Below are positions 1 through 8,727 of a stretch of 64,000 nucleotides of DNA, in pieces. Below the pieces are notes generated by a model. That model saw nothing but the letters and a program-made list of their open reading frames with translations. It was not told the DNA's origin and made no database searches. The stretch is taken from assembly GCA_016208105.1 (NCBI GenBank), contig JACQYS010000008.1, positions 62,001 through 126,000 on the forward strand, given 5' to 3'. The DNA is from Desulfovibrio sp. (GTDB lineage Bacteria > Desulfobacterota > Desulfovibrionia > Desulfovibrionales > Desulfovibrionaceae). The stretch's first letter is position 1. Each line of letters begins with the position of its first letter. The translations under genes and the position numbers were made by a program.

Positions 1-547
1 GCCTGTAATGCTCGTTATGCTCACTGGGGACCTCCCGGTATGCGGTTTTCAAGACTCATGGCGCCAAGCGCCGGGTCATGTTTTCCGTTATCCCCTGCGA
101 GCAATACAAATACCTACTCATTCTACGCGTAACTCTTGTAATAAAAGAGAATTATAGTCTGTAACCTTTTGCGGAGCCAACGATCGGCACCGCCCCACCC
201 AGGTCCTCAATAAAAGTGCTGTTATTTAATATGGTTATATCAATGGCCAATGGGCATTTTTTTCCGGACCCCTCGCTGGCCACATCCCCACATTAAAGAA
301 ATTTAACACTTGTAACCTTTTTAAATTGTTAACGAAATCCGTACAGCATACTCACACGCCCATCCCTTCGCCATCTGACAACAGACCTGAATCATTGACG
401 TAAATCCCAAACACGCCCCTGTTTCATCTGCCGAAACGCGCTGAAAAGTCCTGTTGGACAAAGGGGTTGCGGCCATTTTGCCAGGGTAAACTCTCTGCCT
501 GATCAGCCGATCTATGCTCCATCAACATCACAGGAGGCATGACCATT
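1..547. other. Non-coding stretch upstream of the first gene
   Basis: No convincing coding frame, tRNA or riboswitch was seen. The stretch is AT-richer than the rest of the window. The 11-base word TGTAACCTTTT occurs twice on the plus strand, at 160-170 and 311-321. A small inverted repeat (CTCTT ... AAGAG) lies near 132-148. It probably holds the promoter of the gene starting at 548, but no confident -35/-10 pair was found. Confidence 0.4.
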
Positions 548-1084
548 ATGAGCATTTCCGGGATAACCACCAGCCAATCGTCCGCATTGAGTCTCATTTC
601 AGGAACCAGCTACGAGTCGAACACGTCGGTGAACGACGTGCTCGCCCAGGGGCAAAGCAGCGATGCGACCACAATCTCCAAAGGCGCCCAGCAGATGAGT
701 CAGCTGCAAAAGCTTCAGGCCAGCGATCCTGACAAATTCAAGGAGGCAGCGCAGCAGATCTCGGACGCCCTGACGGAGCAGGCCAGTTCAGCCTCAGACT
801 CGCATGAAGCGGAAGCATTGACCGATATGGCGGCCAAATTCTCCGAAGCAGCCACATCCGGCACCATGGACAGCTTGCAGTTCAGCCCCCCGACTGACGC
901 GTCAGCGCTTGCCGGATCGGCCTCCAACCAGCAAAAGGGGGTGTTGAAGTTCAAGAACCAGCAGGGCATCGGCAAACCCATGGCAACGATGGACAGCGTT
1001 ATTTCAAACGTCTTGTCCAACATTGACTCCAGCACTACGTCTTCCATCAGCAGCGTGTCCGCCAGCAGCGAAACCGCCGCGTAG
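548..1084 (+). CDS. Hypothetical Ser/Ala/Gln-rich low-complexity protein
   Basis: Open frame of 178 residues with no domain I recognise. An upstream ATG at 539 lies only one base after the strong ribosome-binding site AGGAGG (532-537). The ATG at 548 sits 10 bases after it, so the protein most likely begins MSISGITTSQ. The sequence is rich in Ser, Ala, Gln and Thr, has no signal peptide or membrane segment, and ends in a serine-rich tail. Two stretches look helical: one near residue 45 (QQMSQLQKLQ) and one near 60 (FKEAAQQISDALTEQ). It converges with the HD-GYP gene downstream. Its composition resembles small proteins found beside flagellar genes in Desulfovibrio relatives, but no function can be assigned. 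The good ribosome-binding site and biased composition support a real gene. Confidence 0.7.
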   Translation: MSISGITTSQSSALSLISGTSYESNTSVNDVLAQGQSSDATTISKGAQQMSQLQKLQASDPDKFKEAAQQISDALTEQASSASDSHEAEALTDMAAKFSEAATSGTMDSLQFSPPTDASALAGSASNQQKGVLKFKNQQGIGKPMATMDSVISNVLSNIDSSTTSSISSVSASSETAA

Positions 1085-1302
1085 GAGCGTTCTGCCCAAC
1101 TATTGCGTACCAAAGGCATCGTACGATCGTATGGTTGATGTCAGCCGGGATGCGGGAGACCATCCTGGTTTGATGCTCCACATCCCCCAACGGGGAACGT
1201 GTCCGGGGAGTCTGGAGAGGGCGCCGGACGCTGGGAGAAAAAAGAGTGGAGAGTTCAGGGAGGGCAAGAAACCACTTAGTTTACTGACTTCTCAAGAACA
1301 AC

Positions 1303-2667
1303 TCAGAGGGAACACACCAGCTTGCTCTGCTCAATGCGCAGCACGCCTTCGTCGAACAGCTTGAGAGCCGCATTGCACACGTCCTGATCGTATTTCACCC
1401 CGGCATTCTCCGCTATCTCGTTCAAAGCCGCTTCAAGGCCCATGGCCGGACGGTACGGGCGGTGGGCGGACATAGCTTCCAGCACATCCGCAACCGCAAG
1501 AATGCGGGCGCCCAATAATATGTCCTTCCCCGAGATTCCTCTTGGGTACCCGGAACCATCCATTCTTTCGTGATGCTGCAGGATGATGTCGCTCACAGGC
1601 CAGGCGAAGGGGATGTTCTTCACTATTTCATAACCGGCTTCAGGGTGCTTCTTCATGAGCGCCATTTCTTCAGGAGACAGCACAGACGGCTTGGAGAGTA
1701 TCGCCATGGGGATGCACACCTTGCCAATATCATGGAGCAGCCCGGCAATTCTCAAGCTTTCGATCTGGTCGTGCGGCAGGTTCATTTCATCAGCGATGCA
1801 GCAGCTTATCATTGAAACGATCCGCTGATGGCCAGATGTGTACAGGTCTCGTTTTTCATGCGCTGTGGAAAGTGACTCCACTGTTTCATACATCATACTC
1901 TTCAATCGTCTGTGACTTATGGTCAGTTCTTCCTCAGCCTGCCGCCGGGTGGATATGTCGCGCGAGACCATCGTAACGCCGGAAATTTCGCCCTGTGACG
2001 TCAATGGGGACAACGTTACTGAAACCGGGAAAAGATGCCCGTCTTCATGGCAATTAATGGTTTCATACCTCGAGAATGACTTTCCAGAGACAACCTCGGA
2101 CATTATATGTGTGAAATCTTCTACAACACTATCTGGGACAATTTTCATTATTGAGGATTCAATAATGTTATATGACTTATAACCATATATTCTTTCAGCA
2201 CCCCGATTCCAGGACATCACCCTCTTCTTCAAAGATATGCTTATTATCGCATCGTCAGATGAATCCACTATAAGAGCAAGGCGTTCAATTTCTTCAACTT
2301 GTCTTTTTTGCTCAGATATGTCTGTCAGCATAATAATAATGTGCGAACTATCCTTTGAAAAATCAACCTTAGACATCCTTATCCGAAAAAATATCCTTTC
2401 CCCGTTAGAGAGTTTAATGTCCCTCTCAAACAATTCACGCCGCAGAGGAGAAACCATGAATTCAGAGAGTTCTTTTGATAAAGACTCTACCACCAATCCA
2501 GACAATCCATCACTTCCGAAGCATTCAACGTATGCGTCATTGCGGTCAATCAGGTTTCCTTCACCGGCAAGAAGGATCGCCGGGAGAGGGAGCTCTTTAA
2601 AAACTACACGGTATTTATCCATACGATGCATCCGTCTTACCGACGCCTCCCTGCAAACAAGGCTCAT
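1303..2667 (-). CDS. PAS-PAS-HD-GYP protein, probable cyclic-di-GMP phosphodiesterase
   Basis: 454 residues with two PAS-type sensory domains (about 20-115 and 128-245) and a C-terminal HD-GYP domain (about 260-440). The metal-binding HD is in HDIGK (312-316), and the GYP signature is in HHERMDGSGYP (365-375), so all hallmark residues are present. HD-GYP enzymes hydrolyse cyclic di-GMP and thereby favour motility. There is no membrane segment, so it should sense a cytoplasmic signal. Start choice is uncertain. The longest frame begins at 2667, but an AGGGAGG box (2646-2652) lies upstream of the ATG at 2631, which would give 442 residues. The gene stands alone, convergent with the small protein upstream. 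The enzyme call is firm; the input signal is unknown. Confidence 0.9.
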   Translation of the reverse strand: MSLVCREASVRRMHRMDKYRVVFKELPLPAILLAGEGNLIDRNDAYVECFGSDGLSGLVVESLSKELSEFMVSPLRRELFERDIKLSNGERIFFRIRMSKVDFSKDSSHIIIMLTDISEQKRQVEEIERLALIVDSSDDAIISISLKKRVMSWNRGAERIYGYKSYNIIESSIMKIVPDSVVEDFTHIMSEVVSGKSFSRYETINCHEDGHLFPVSVTLSPLTSQGEISGVTMVSRDISTRRQAEEELTISHRRLKSMMYETVESLSTAHEKRDLYTSGHQRIVSMISCCIADEMNLPHDQIESLRIAGLLHDIGKVCIPMAILSKPSVLSPEEMALMKKHPEAGYEIVKNIPFAWPVSDIILQHHERMDGSGYPRGISGKDILLGARILAVADVLEAMSAHRPYRPAMGLEAALNEIAENAGVKYDQDVCNAALKLFDEGVLRIEQSKLVCSL

Positions 2668-2902
2668 CAGCCACCACGCTGATCAAAAGTTTACCTTCGC
2701 GACATGAAAGGGACATTGTTTTTCTAGCACGGTTTATACAGGGCAACAAGGAAGGCAAAGAACGAATGATCACTTTCCCGGCGAACACCTTGCCCTGGTT
2801 GTCGCCTATCAGCTGGCGCGATCAATGCCAGACATCATTCCGGCTCATGTCCGGCGGAAATGGCCTTGCCCGAACCCTCGCGACAGCAACTGTGAACAGA
2901 GG

Positions 2903-2939
2903 CAAAAAAAAGCGCCGGAGAACTGTTCTCCGGCGCTTT
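2903..2939 (-). terminator. Rho-independent terminator of the acyl-CoA synthetase pair
   Basis: A 12-bp GC-rich stem (2909-2920 with 2928-2939, core GCGCCGGAG) has a 7-base loop. Read on the minus strand, a run of T follows it (the A run at 2904-2910). It lies 20 bases past the stop codon at 2959. Confidence 0.9.
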
Positions 2940-2958
2940 GAGATTCACGTACACTTGT

Positions 2959-4023
2959 CTACTTCAAACCTAATCCCTTCTTGATGTACTCGAAGTCGAT
3001 GTTGGAGCTGACCAACTGCGCCCCTTGCTTGATCTTGATGATGTCGCGGAGCTTGTGCCGCTGCAGGATGGTTTCCATCTTCTTGGCCACTGAGAAGGTG
3101 TCGTCGCGCACCACGATGATTGGGATCTCCAGCACTTCGGAACGGGTGAGGATGATGTCATTGGGGTACAGGTTGCCGGTGAGCACCAGGCAGGGGCTGT
3201 CGCCCTCCAAGGCCACCAGTTGAACGTCCGAGCGGTCGCCGCCCACGATAACCGCGGCGTTCTTGTTCTTGCGGAAGTGGGTCAGGAAGTTCTCGACCTG
3301 CATGGTGCCGATGAGAAAACTCTCGACGATGCGTTCGGCCTTGTGCTGGGCGGAGATGACCTTGCCCCCCAGTTTCTCGGCCAGATCGGCAACCTTGATG
3401 GCTCCCATGAGAGGATCCTTGGGGATCACCCCCAGAACCTTCACTCCGTTGCGGTTAAGAAATGGCACGATGAGCGATTCCACCTCGTCCATGAAGTTCG
3501 GGGTGATGTCGTTTAGCACCACCCCCATGAGATGGTCGCCCAGGGATTCCTTGAGGATCACCAGATAGTCGTAGTTGAGTTCCTTCTGGAAGCGGTCGAT
3601 GACGATGGCCGGTATGTCCAGGTTCTTAACCACGTCCACGCCGTCCACGCCGCAGTATTTGCCCGAGTACATGGAGCCCGAACCGGCAACCAGGGTCACG
3701 TCCTTGCCGGCTGAGAGTTTCTGGTATCCAGAGTTTATACGGCCCATGAGGTTTTCGCACTGCCCGGAGAAAGCCTTGACCTTGAAATCCTGGGTAACCA
3801 GCACCGGGGTCACTTCGGTTGGGTCTTCTTCCAGGCCAAGCACACCCTGGACGAAATTCGCGTCCTCGTCTCCGAGCTTTCCGGCAACTTCCTTGGGCAT
3901 TGCCCCCACAGGCTTGTAATAGCCCACCTGGAAGCCTTCCTTCTGAAACTTAAGCCCAAGGCCCATGATGACCATGTTCTTGCCGGAATAACCCGCTGTG
4001 GAGCCAATGTAGATGCCCGCCAT
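2959..4023 (-). CDS. BioD-like / DRTGG-domain protein (phosphotransacetylase N-terminal family)
   Basis: 354 residues. The N-terminal half is a P-loop fold like dethiobiotin synthetase, with a GSTAGYSGKN nucleotide-binding loop at residues 7-16. The second half contains a DRTGG domain (about 210-320). This is the COG0857 architecture, seen either as the N-terminus of long phosphotransacetylases or as a stand-alone protein. It carries no phosphotransacetylase catalytic domain. A GTG at 4038 is possible, but the ATG at 4023 has GGAGG (4031-4035) at good spacing and was chosen. The gene lies downstream of, and is probably co-transcribed with, an ADP-forming acyl-CoA synthetase, suggesting a regulatory or partner role in acetyl-CoA/acetate metabolism. 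That role is inferred from context. Confidence 0.85.
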   Translation of the reverse strand: MAGIYIGSTAGYSGKNMVIMGLGLKFQKEGFQVGYYKPVGAMPKEVAGKLGDEDANFVQGVLGLEEDPTEVTPVLVTQDFKVKAFSGQCENLMGRINSGYQKLSAGKDVTLVAGSGSMYSGKYCGVDGVDVVKNLDIPAIVIDRFQKELNYDYLVILKESLGDHLMGVVLNDITPNFMDEVESLIVPFLNRNGVKVLGVIPKDPLMGAIKVADLAEKLGGKVISAQHKAERIVESFLIGTMQVENFLTHFRKNKNAAVIVGGDRSDVQLVALEGDSPCLVLTGNLYPNDIILTRSEVLEIPIIVVRDDTFSVAKKMETILQRHKLRDIIKIKQGAQLVSSNIDFEYIKKGLGLK

Positions 4024-4210
4024 GGCTGATCCTCCCACCCTGCCCTGAGGTTGCGTCCTCCGCGAGACGCTTCGCGTCTGAAAAAGACGACCTGGAACCG
4101 TTGAATTCTTGCGAAATACGCGCCCACTTCTGGCGCGACATGCCGAGCAAAGCCCTCACGCAACAGCATGGGTGCCTTCTGACGACACTAGCCCTATTTA
4201 CGCCTCGTGA

Positions 4211-6352
4211 TCAACCTTCCTCTGCCCCCGGTTTGCCCAGCGTGAAACGGGCGTCCACCACGAGCGCCCCAGCCGGATTGGCCATGATCGGGTTGAAATC
4301 ACACTCCTCGATCTCGGGGAAATCCACCGCGATTTGCGAGAGTGTGAGCAGAATATCCTCAATGGCGTGGAAGTCGACCGGAGCCTCGCCGCGAACTCCG
4401 CGCAGGATGGGGTAGCTCCTGATCTCCCGGACCATCTCCCCGACGTCCAGAAGAGACAGCGGGGCAAGGCGGAAAGAGATGTCCCGCAGAACTTCCACGT
4501 ACACGCCGCCCAGGCCGAAAAGGATCAAGGGGCCGAACTGCGGATCGCGCTTGAATCCGGCAAAGACCTCCCGTGACCCCTTTGGGGCCATTTCCTGCAC
4601 CACGCAGCCCATGACGTAGGCTTCCTTCACCCGCTTGGCCCTGTTGGTTACCGTAAGAAAAGCCTGCCGGAGTTCTTCCTCGTCTTCTATGCCCACCACC
4701 ACGCCGCCCACGTCGGACTTGTGGGAGATCTGAGGCGAGGCGATCTTGATGACCACCGGAAAGCCGATGTTCTTGGCCGCCTGCACGGCCTCATCCGAGG
4801 TTCTGGCCAGTATGGTCTTGGGCACGGGCAACCCGTAAGCCTTGAGCACGTCCTGGGCCATGAATTCTACAAGCTCAGTGAAGCCTTTGGCCTTGGCCTT
4901 GGCCAGTACGTCCTGGGCCTGATACTTGTTGGATACGTAGCACACTTCCACCGGCAAGGGCCTTTTCTTCCACTCTGAGTGGCGGAAAAGGGCGTCCAGG
5001 GCCTCCACCGCAGGTTCGGGGTAGTCGTAACACGGTACGTGGGCCAGCCGCAGTATTTCCCGGGCCTTGGCCACGGTGGCCTCTCCCATGAAGCAGGCCA
5101 CCATGGGCTTGCCGCTGACCTTTGCCTGCTCGGCCACGGCGCGGGCCACGGCTTCGACATCCACAGCCGGAGTCGGGGTGAGCAAAGCCAGAACCATGTG
5201 CACCATCGGGTCGGCTGCAACCACCTCCAGGGCTTTGGCGAAGCGCTCGGCGTCGGCGTCCCCGATGATGTCCACCGGGTTGTAAAGCGCCGCATATCTG
5301 GGCAGAAAGTGTTTGAGCTGGTCAACGGTCTGGCCCCGAAGCGGCGCCATGTTGAGCTTGGTCCGCTCGGCCGCGTCCGCCGCCAGGATGCCCGGCCCTC
5401 CCGAGTTCGTCACCACGCAGAGGTTCGGACCCAGTGGGAGAGGTTGGGAGGAAAAGGCAACGGCCAGATGCAGCATGTCCTCCACGCCGCGAACCCGCAT
5501 GATACCGGACTGGGTGAAAGCGGCCTGATAGGCGTCCTCGGAACCGGCCATGGTTCCTGTGTGGCTGGAAGCTGCACGCGCTCCCGCAGGCGTGGTGCCT
5601 GATTTGATAACGATCACCGGTTTCACGATCGTGGATTCCTGAGCCGCCCTGATAAATGCCTGGCCGTCGGCGATGTTCTCCACGTAGCCTAAAATGACCT
5701 TGGTTTCCGGATCGTCCTTTAAGTAGGTAAGCATCCTGGTCTCATCGAGCATGGCCTTGTTGCCCAGGCTTATGAACTTGGAAAAGCCGATGCCATTGCC
5801 ATGGGCCGAGTCCAAGATGGAGATGCACAGTGCGCCGGATTGGGAAAAGAAGGCGATGTTGCCTTTCACCGGGACGGCCGGCGAGAAGGTGGCGTTCAAA
5901 CCGTTTGCGGTATTGACCAGCCCAAGGCAGTTGGGCCCGAGCATCACGATGCCGTGCTTTCGGCAAAGGCTTGCGGCCTCTTCTTCCAGGTAGTAGCCCT
6001 GGTGGCCGACCTCCCGGAATCCGGCGGTGATGACGATGACTGCCTTGACCGCTATGCCGGCCAGCTCTTTAAGACAAGGCAACACCTCGGGCCTGGGCAC
6101 GCAAATGACGGCCAGATCCAGGCCCATAGGCAGCTCATTGACCGAGAGCGCAGCCGGGAGACCCAGGATTTCTCCGCCATGGGGGTTGACCGGAAAAATT
6201 TTCCCCTGATACCCGGCAGCCAGAAGGTTGGACACCACAAGGTACCCCACCTTGCCGGGCGAGCGGGATGCGCCGACCACCGCCACGGTGTCGGGAGAAA
6301 AGAGCGAATGCAACTGGTCGTTTCGTTCCATGCGGCCGCCGAAGGAAGGCAT
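4211..6352 (-). CDS. Acyl-CoA (acetate-CoA) synthetase, ADP-forming, fused alpha-beta type
   Basis: 713 residues combining the alpha and beta subunits of NDP-forming acyl-CoA synthetase. A CoA-binding Rossmann domain comes first (VAVVGAS near 23-29), then succinyl-CoA-synthetase-like domains with the phosphohistidine motif SSHTG (His264), then a C-terminal ATP-grasp domain from about residue 490 ([15 protein letters not shown]). The family interconverts acyl-CoA plus ADP plus Pi with acid plus CoA plus ATP, and in anaerobes often makes ATP from acetyl-CoA. The substrate cannot be told from sequence. An internal ATG at 6331 (MERNDQLH) matches family N-termini better than 6352; neither has a clear ribosome-binding site. 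The start nearly abuts the divergent RNase III start. Confidence 0.9.
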   Translation of the reverse strand: MPSFGGRMERNDQLHSLFSPDTVAVVGASRSPGKVGYLVVSNLLAAGYQGKIFPVNPHGGEILGLPAALSVNELPMGLDLAVICVPRPEVLPCLKELAGIAVKAVIVITAGFREVGHQGYYLEEEAASLCRKHGIVMLGPNCLGLVNTANGLNATFSPAVPVKGNIAFFSQSGALCISILDSAHGNGIGFSKFISLGNKAMLDETRMLTYLKDDPETKVILGYVENIADGQAFIRAAQESTIVKPVIVIKSGTTPAGARAASSHTGTMAGSEDAYQAAFTQSGIMRVRGVEDMLHLAVAFSSQPLPLGPNLCVVTNSGGPGILAADAAERTKLNMAPLRGQTVDQLKHFLPRYAALYNPVDIIGDADAERFAKALEVVAADPMVHMVLALLTPTPAVDVEAVARAVAEQAKVSGKPMVACFMGEATVAKAREILRLAHVPCYDYPEPAVEALDALFRHSEWKKRPLPVEVCYVSNKYQAQDVLAKAKAKGFTELVEFMAQDVLKAYGLPVPKTILARTSDEAVQAAKNIGFPVVIKIASPQISHKSDVGGVVVGIEDEEELRQAFLTVTNRAKRVKEAYVMGCVVQEMAPKGSREVFAGFKRDPQFGPLILFGLGGVYVEVLRDISFRLAPLSLLDVGEMVREIRSYPILRGVRGEAPVDFHAIEDILLTLSQIAVDFPEIEECDFNPIMANPAGALVVDARFTLGKPGAEEG

Positions 6353-6356
6353 TGTA

Positions 6357-7046
6357 ATGACGGAAGATGCGCTGAAAACCCTCCAAGAGTCTATTTCCTA
6401 TCGCTTTGGGCAAGTCAAGCTGCTGGCGACCGCCCTCACCCACAGCTCGTTCGCCAACGAGCAGGGCTGCGACCACAACGAACGCCTGGAATTCCTGGGG
6501 GATGCGGTGCTGGAACTGGCGGTTTCCGAAGAACTCTTCAACCGTTTCCCCAATGCTCCTGAAGGCGCTCTTACAAAACTAAGGGCCAAGCTGGTCAGTA
6601 TGCCAAGCCTCGCGGATTTGGCCAAAACCCTGGGCCTGGAATCCTATATCTACCTGGGCAAAGGAGAGGAAAGCCAGGGCGGCAGAGAGAGGGATTCCCT
6701 GCTTTCCGACGCGCTTGAGGCGCTCTTGGGAGCGGTATTCCTAGATGGCGGATACGAGGCGGCCAAGCATGTGGTGTTGGGGCTCTTTACTCCCAGGTGG
6801 CCCCAGGAAGTCGAACCACCCAAGACCCGGGATTACAAAAGCAGGCTCCAGGAACTGACCCAGCGCGAACACAAGTCACGCCCGATATACAGACTTTTGG
6901 GCAGCACGGGGCCGGAGCATGAGAAGCTCTTCGAGGTGGAAATCTGCCTGCCGGATGGCAGAACGGTCCTGGCCAGGGGGACAAGCGTGAAGAAAGCCGA
7001 ACAGGCAGCAGCCAGACAAGCTCTTGAAATATTGGATCCTTCCTAG
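6357..7046 (+). CDS. rnc: Ribonuclease III
   Basis: 229 residues. The N-terminal endonuclease domain holds the signature [13 protein letters not shown], with catalytic acids Glu42, Glu45 and Asp49, plus the second pair Asp118 and Glu121. The C-terminal double-stranded-RNA-binding domain spans about 155-227 and ends in the expected [12 protein letters not shown] helix. The enzyme processes rRNA precursors and cleaves structured RNA. The start at 6357 has AAGGAAGG (6342-6349) upstream and gives normal family length. A longer open frame to 6228 overlaps the divergent synthetase and is rejected. There are only 4 bases between this start and the longest synthetase start. Confidence 0.97.
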   Translation: MTEDALKTLQESISYRFGQVKLLATALTHSSFANEQGCDHNERLEFLGDAVLELAVSEELFNRFPNAPEGALTKLRAKLVSMPSLADLAKTLGLESYIYLGKGEESQGGRERDSLLSDALEALLGAVFLDGGYEAAKHVVLGLFTPRWPQEVEPPKTRDYKSRLQELTQREHKSRPIYRLLGSTGPEHEKLFEVEICLPDGRTVLARGTSVKKAEQAAARQALEILDPS

Positions 7047-7087
7047 GTAGGCCAGGGTGGGGGCCTACTTGGCCCCCCCCTCCCTGG
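7045..7087. terminator. GC-rich hairpin between convergent rnc and flagellin genes
   Basis: Nested inverted repeats lie between the two convergent stop codons: GTAGGCC (7047-7053) with GGCCTAC (7062-7068), and alternatively CCAGGG with CCCTGG across 7052-7087. No T run follows on either strand, so a bidirectional terminator role is plausible but unproven. Confidence 0.45.
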
Positions 7088-7115
7088 TCCTAGCCATTAA
7101 GAAATCGAATCAGCG

Positions 7116-8012
7116 CTAACCCTGGATGAGCTGCATAGCCATCTTGGGCAGGCTGTTGGCCTGGGCAAGCATGGCAACAGCTGCCTGGGTCAGGATCTGC
7201 TCGCGAACGAACTGGGTCATTTCGGTGGCCACGTCCACGTCCGAGATCCGCGATTCCGCTGCCTGCAGGTTTTCAGCCTGGATCTGCAGGTTCTGCACGG
7301 TGTTCTGCAGGCGGTTCTGGGTGGCGCCAAGCTGGGCGCGGATCTTATCCTTGGACACGATGGCCGAGTTGAGCATGGCCACGGTCTTCTGGGCGAGATC
7401 CTGTGTGGAAATGGATTGCCCTGCACCCGTGGTGTTGGCGGAGGTGTGCCCCAGGCCAAGGGCCGAGGCGGTGGAGCAGCCGATGTTGATGAAATAGTAG
7501 TCTTCGGCGCTGGAGTTGCCGGTGCCGAAGTGGATCTTGATCTTGCCCACGGGGTTCATGCCTGTACCGTCGTGGGTGGTGCCCGAAAGGTTGCCGTTAA
7601 GCAGATAGATGCCGTTAAAGTTGGTGGCGCTGGCGATACGGGTGATTTCCGAAGCCATGGCCTGATATTCGGAATCGATGATCAGACGCTGGTCGGATGT
7701 GTACGTACCGGTGGACGCCTGGGTCGCCAGCTCCTTCATGCGGATGAGCTTTTCGTCGATGACCTGGAGCGCGCCGTCGGCGGTCTGGATCATGGAGATC
7801 GCATCGTTGGCGTTGCGCACGCCTTGGTTGATGGAGCTGATGTCGGCGCGCATGAGTTCGCGAATGGCCAGGCCGGCGGCGTCGTCAGCCGCGGTGCCCA
7901 CGCGAAGGCCTGAGGACAGGCGGCGAGTGGATACGCCGAGTTGGTCGTACGAGTACGCCAAGTTCCTCGAGGCGTTCATTGCCATTAAGTTGTGGTTGAT
8001 GACCAGGGACAT
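7116..8012 (-). CDS. fliC: Flagellin
   Basis: 298 residues with conserved flagellin ends. The N-terminal D0/D1 part starts MSLVINHNLMAMNASRNL and includes RLSSGLRVGTAADDAAG. The C-terminal part includes QNRLQNTVQNL and EQILTQAAVAMLAQAN. The central variable domain is short (about 130-210). The protein polymerises into the flagellar filament after export by the flagellar type III system. A strong ribosome-binding site, AAGGAGG (8020-8026), precedes the start by 7 bases, and a sigma-54-like promoter lies about 50 bases upstream. Glycosyltransferases lie in the hook-gene run further on, so glycosylation is possible. The symbol follows general usage. Confidence 0.96.
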   Translation of the reverse strand: MSLVINHNLMAMNASRNLAYSYDQLGVSTRRLSSGLRVGTAADDAAGLAIRELMRADISSINQGVRNANDAISMIQTADGALQVIDEKLIRMKELATQASTGTYTSDQRLIIDSEYQAMASEITRIASATNFNGIYLLNGNLSGTTHDGTGMNPVGKIKIHFGTGNSSAEDYYFINIGCSTASALGLGHTSANTTGAGQSISTQDLAQKTVAMLNSAIVSKDKIRAQLGATQNRLQNTVQNLQIQAENLQAAESRISDVDVATEMTQFVREQILTQAAVAMLAQANSLPKMAMQLIQG

Positions 8013-8062
8013 GAGAGTACCTCCTTGTGGAAAGGCAACGTTCCTTGTTGTTGACCTCCTCT

Positions 8063-8078
8063 TGCTTGATCCATGCCA
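8063..8078 (-). promoter_or_regulatory. Sigma-54-type promoter upstream of flagellin
   Basis: On the minus strand the sequence is TGGCATGGATCAAGCA. It carries the essential GG and GC dinucleotides at the exact -24/-12 spacing (10 bases between) and the TGGCA half intact, although the TT before GC is AA. The implied start near 8052 leaves about 40 bases of leader containing the ribosome-binding site. Confidence 0.55.
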
Positions 8079-8665
8079 ACTCTATTTTATATAAACATTT
8101 CATACTTTTAATAGGAGGGATGCACGTTTTTCCCCCCATTTTCAAGGCTCCAGGGTCAAAGTTGCCGCGCTCAAACCCGCCCGGACGTCATGGAACAAAC
8201 GCTTTGCCCAGCGGTTTACTGGTGCCCAAGTCCACGGTGGGAGGGGAACTTCGAAGCGAATATCGAAACCAGCTTTGTTGCTCTCAAGCATGATTTGAGA
8301 GTCAAAATACATGGCGCCAGCAGGATACAACTGAGGATCTCTTGGGATCAGGCAAAGGATGTAAGAATGTTGGGCGGATGAGCGGAAGCAACTGAACATT
8401 AGAAATGCTCTGGCAGCCTGAAAGAGTTTTCTCCCACACACCTTCATCATGACTGCTCAATGAGGAAGGCATCTGAACGGTACCAATCGCCAGCGCTGCT
8501 AAGCGAAAAACACTAATCTCCCTGATTTGAGCAGGAGAGTGCTTGCGGGATGCCCTCTTCGGCTGTTTGAACGCCTAGTCCCAGCAGACCTCAAGAACCT
8601 TGCGCCCAGCCCTAAATTCCACAGTTCTCGGGCAGGCAGCTTGGCGCCAAACAGCATAAGAGCTC
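8079..8665. other. Non-coding gap between flagellin and hook genes
   Basis: Only short open frames occur, the longest being 102 codons at 8142-8450 on the minus strand, with no recognisable domain and no good ribosome-binding site. I see no RNA gene. The flagellin promoter lies at one edge and the flgE terminator at the other. Confidence 0.4.
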
Positions 8666-8700
8666 AATAAAAATGCGCCGGGGGCTTACCCCCCGGCGCA
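8666..8700 (-). terminator. Rho-independent terminator after flgE
   Basis: A perfect 11-bp stem TGCGCCGGGGG (8674-8684) pairs with 8690-8700 around a 5-base loop. On the minus strand a TTTTTATT tract follows. It closes the long minus-strand run of genes. Confidence 0.92.
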
Positions 8701-8727
8701 TACTGCCGTTTAATGTCCTCTTCAGTC

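Noticed and set aside
20-110. tRNA-like segment
   Set aside because: It has no T-loop consensus and no consistent acceptor or anticodon stem on either strand.
453-472. Sigma-54-like site ahead of the first gene (TTGG ... TTGC)
   Set aside because: The GG to GC spacing is 11 bases instead of the required 10.
8142-8450. Possible 102-residue gene on the minus strand
   Set aside because: It has no ribosome-binding site and no recognisable family, and it lies in a gap with no other coding signal.
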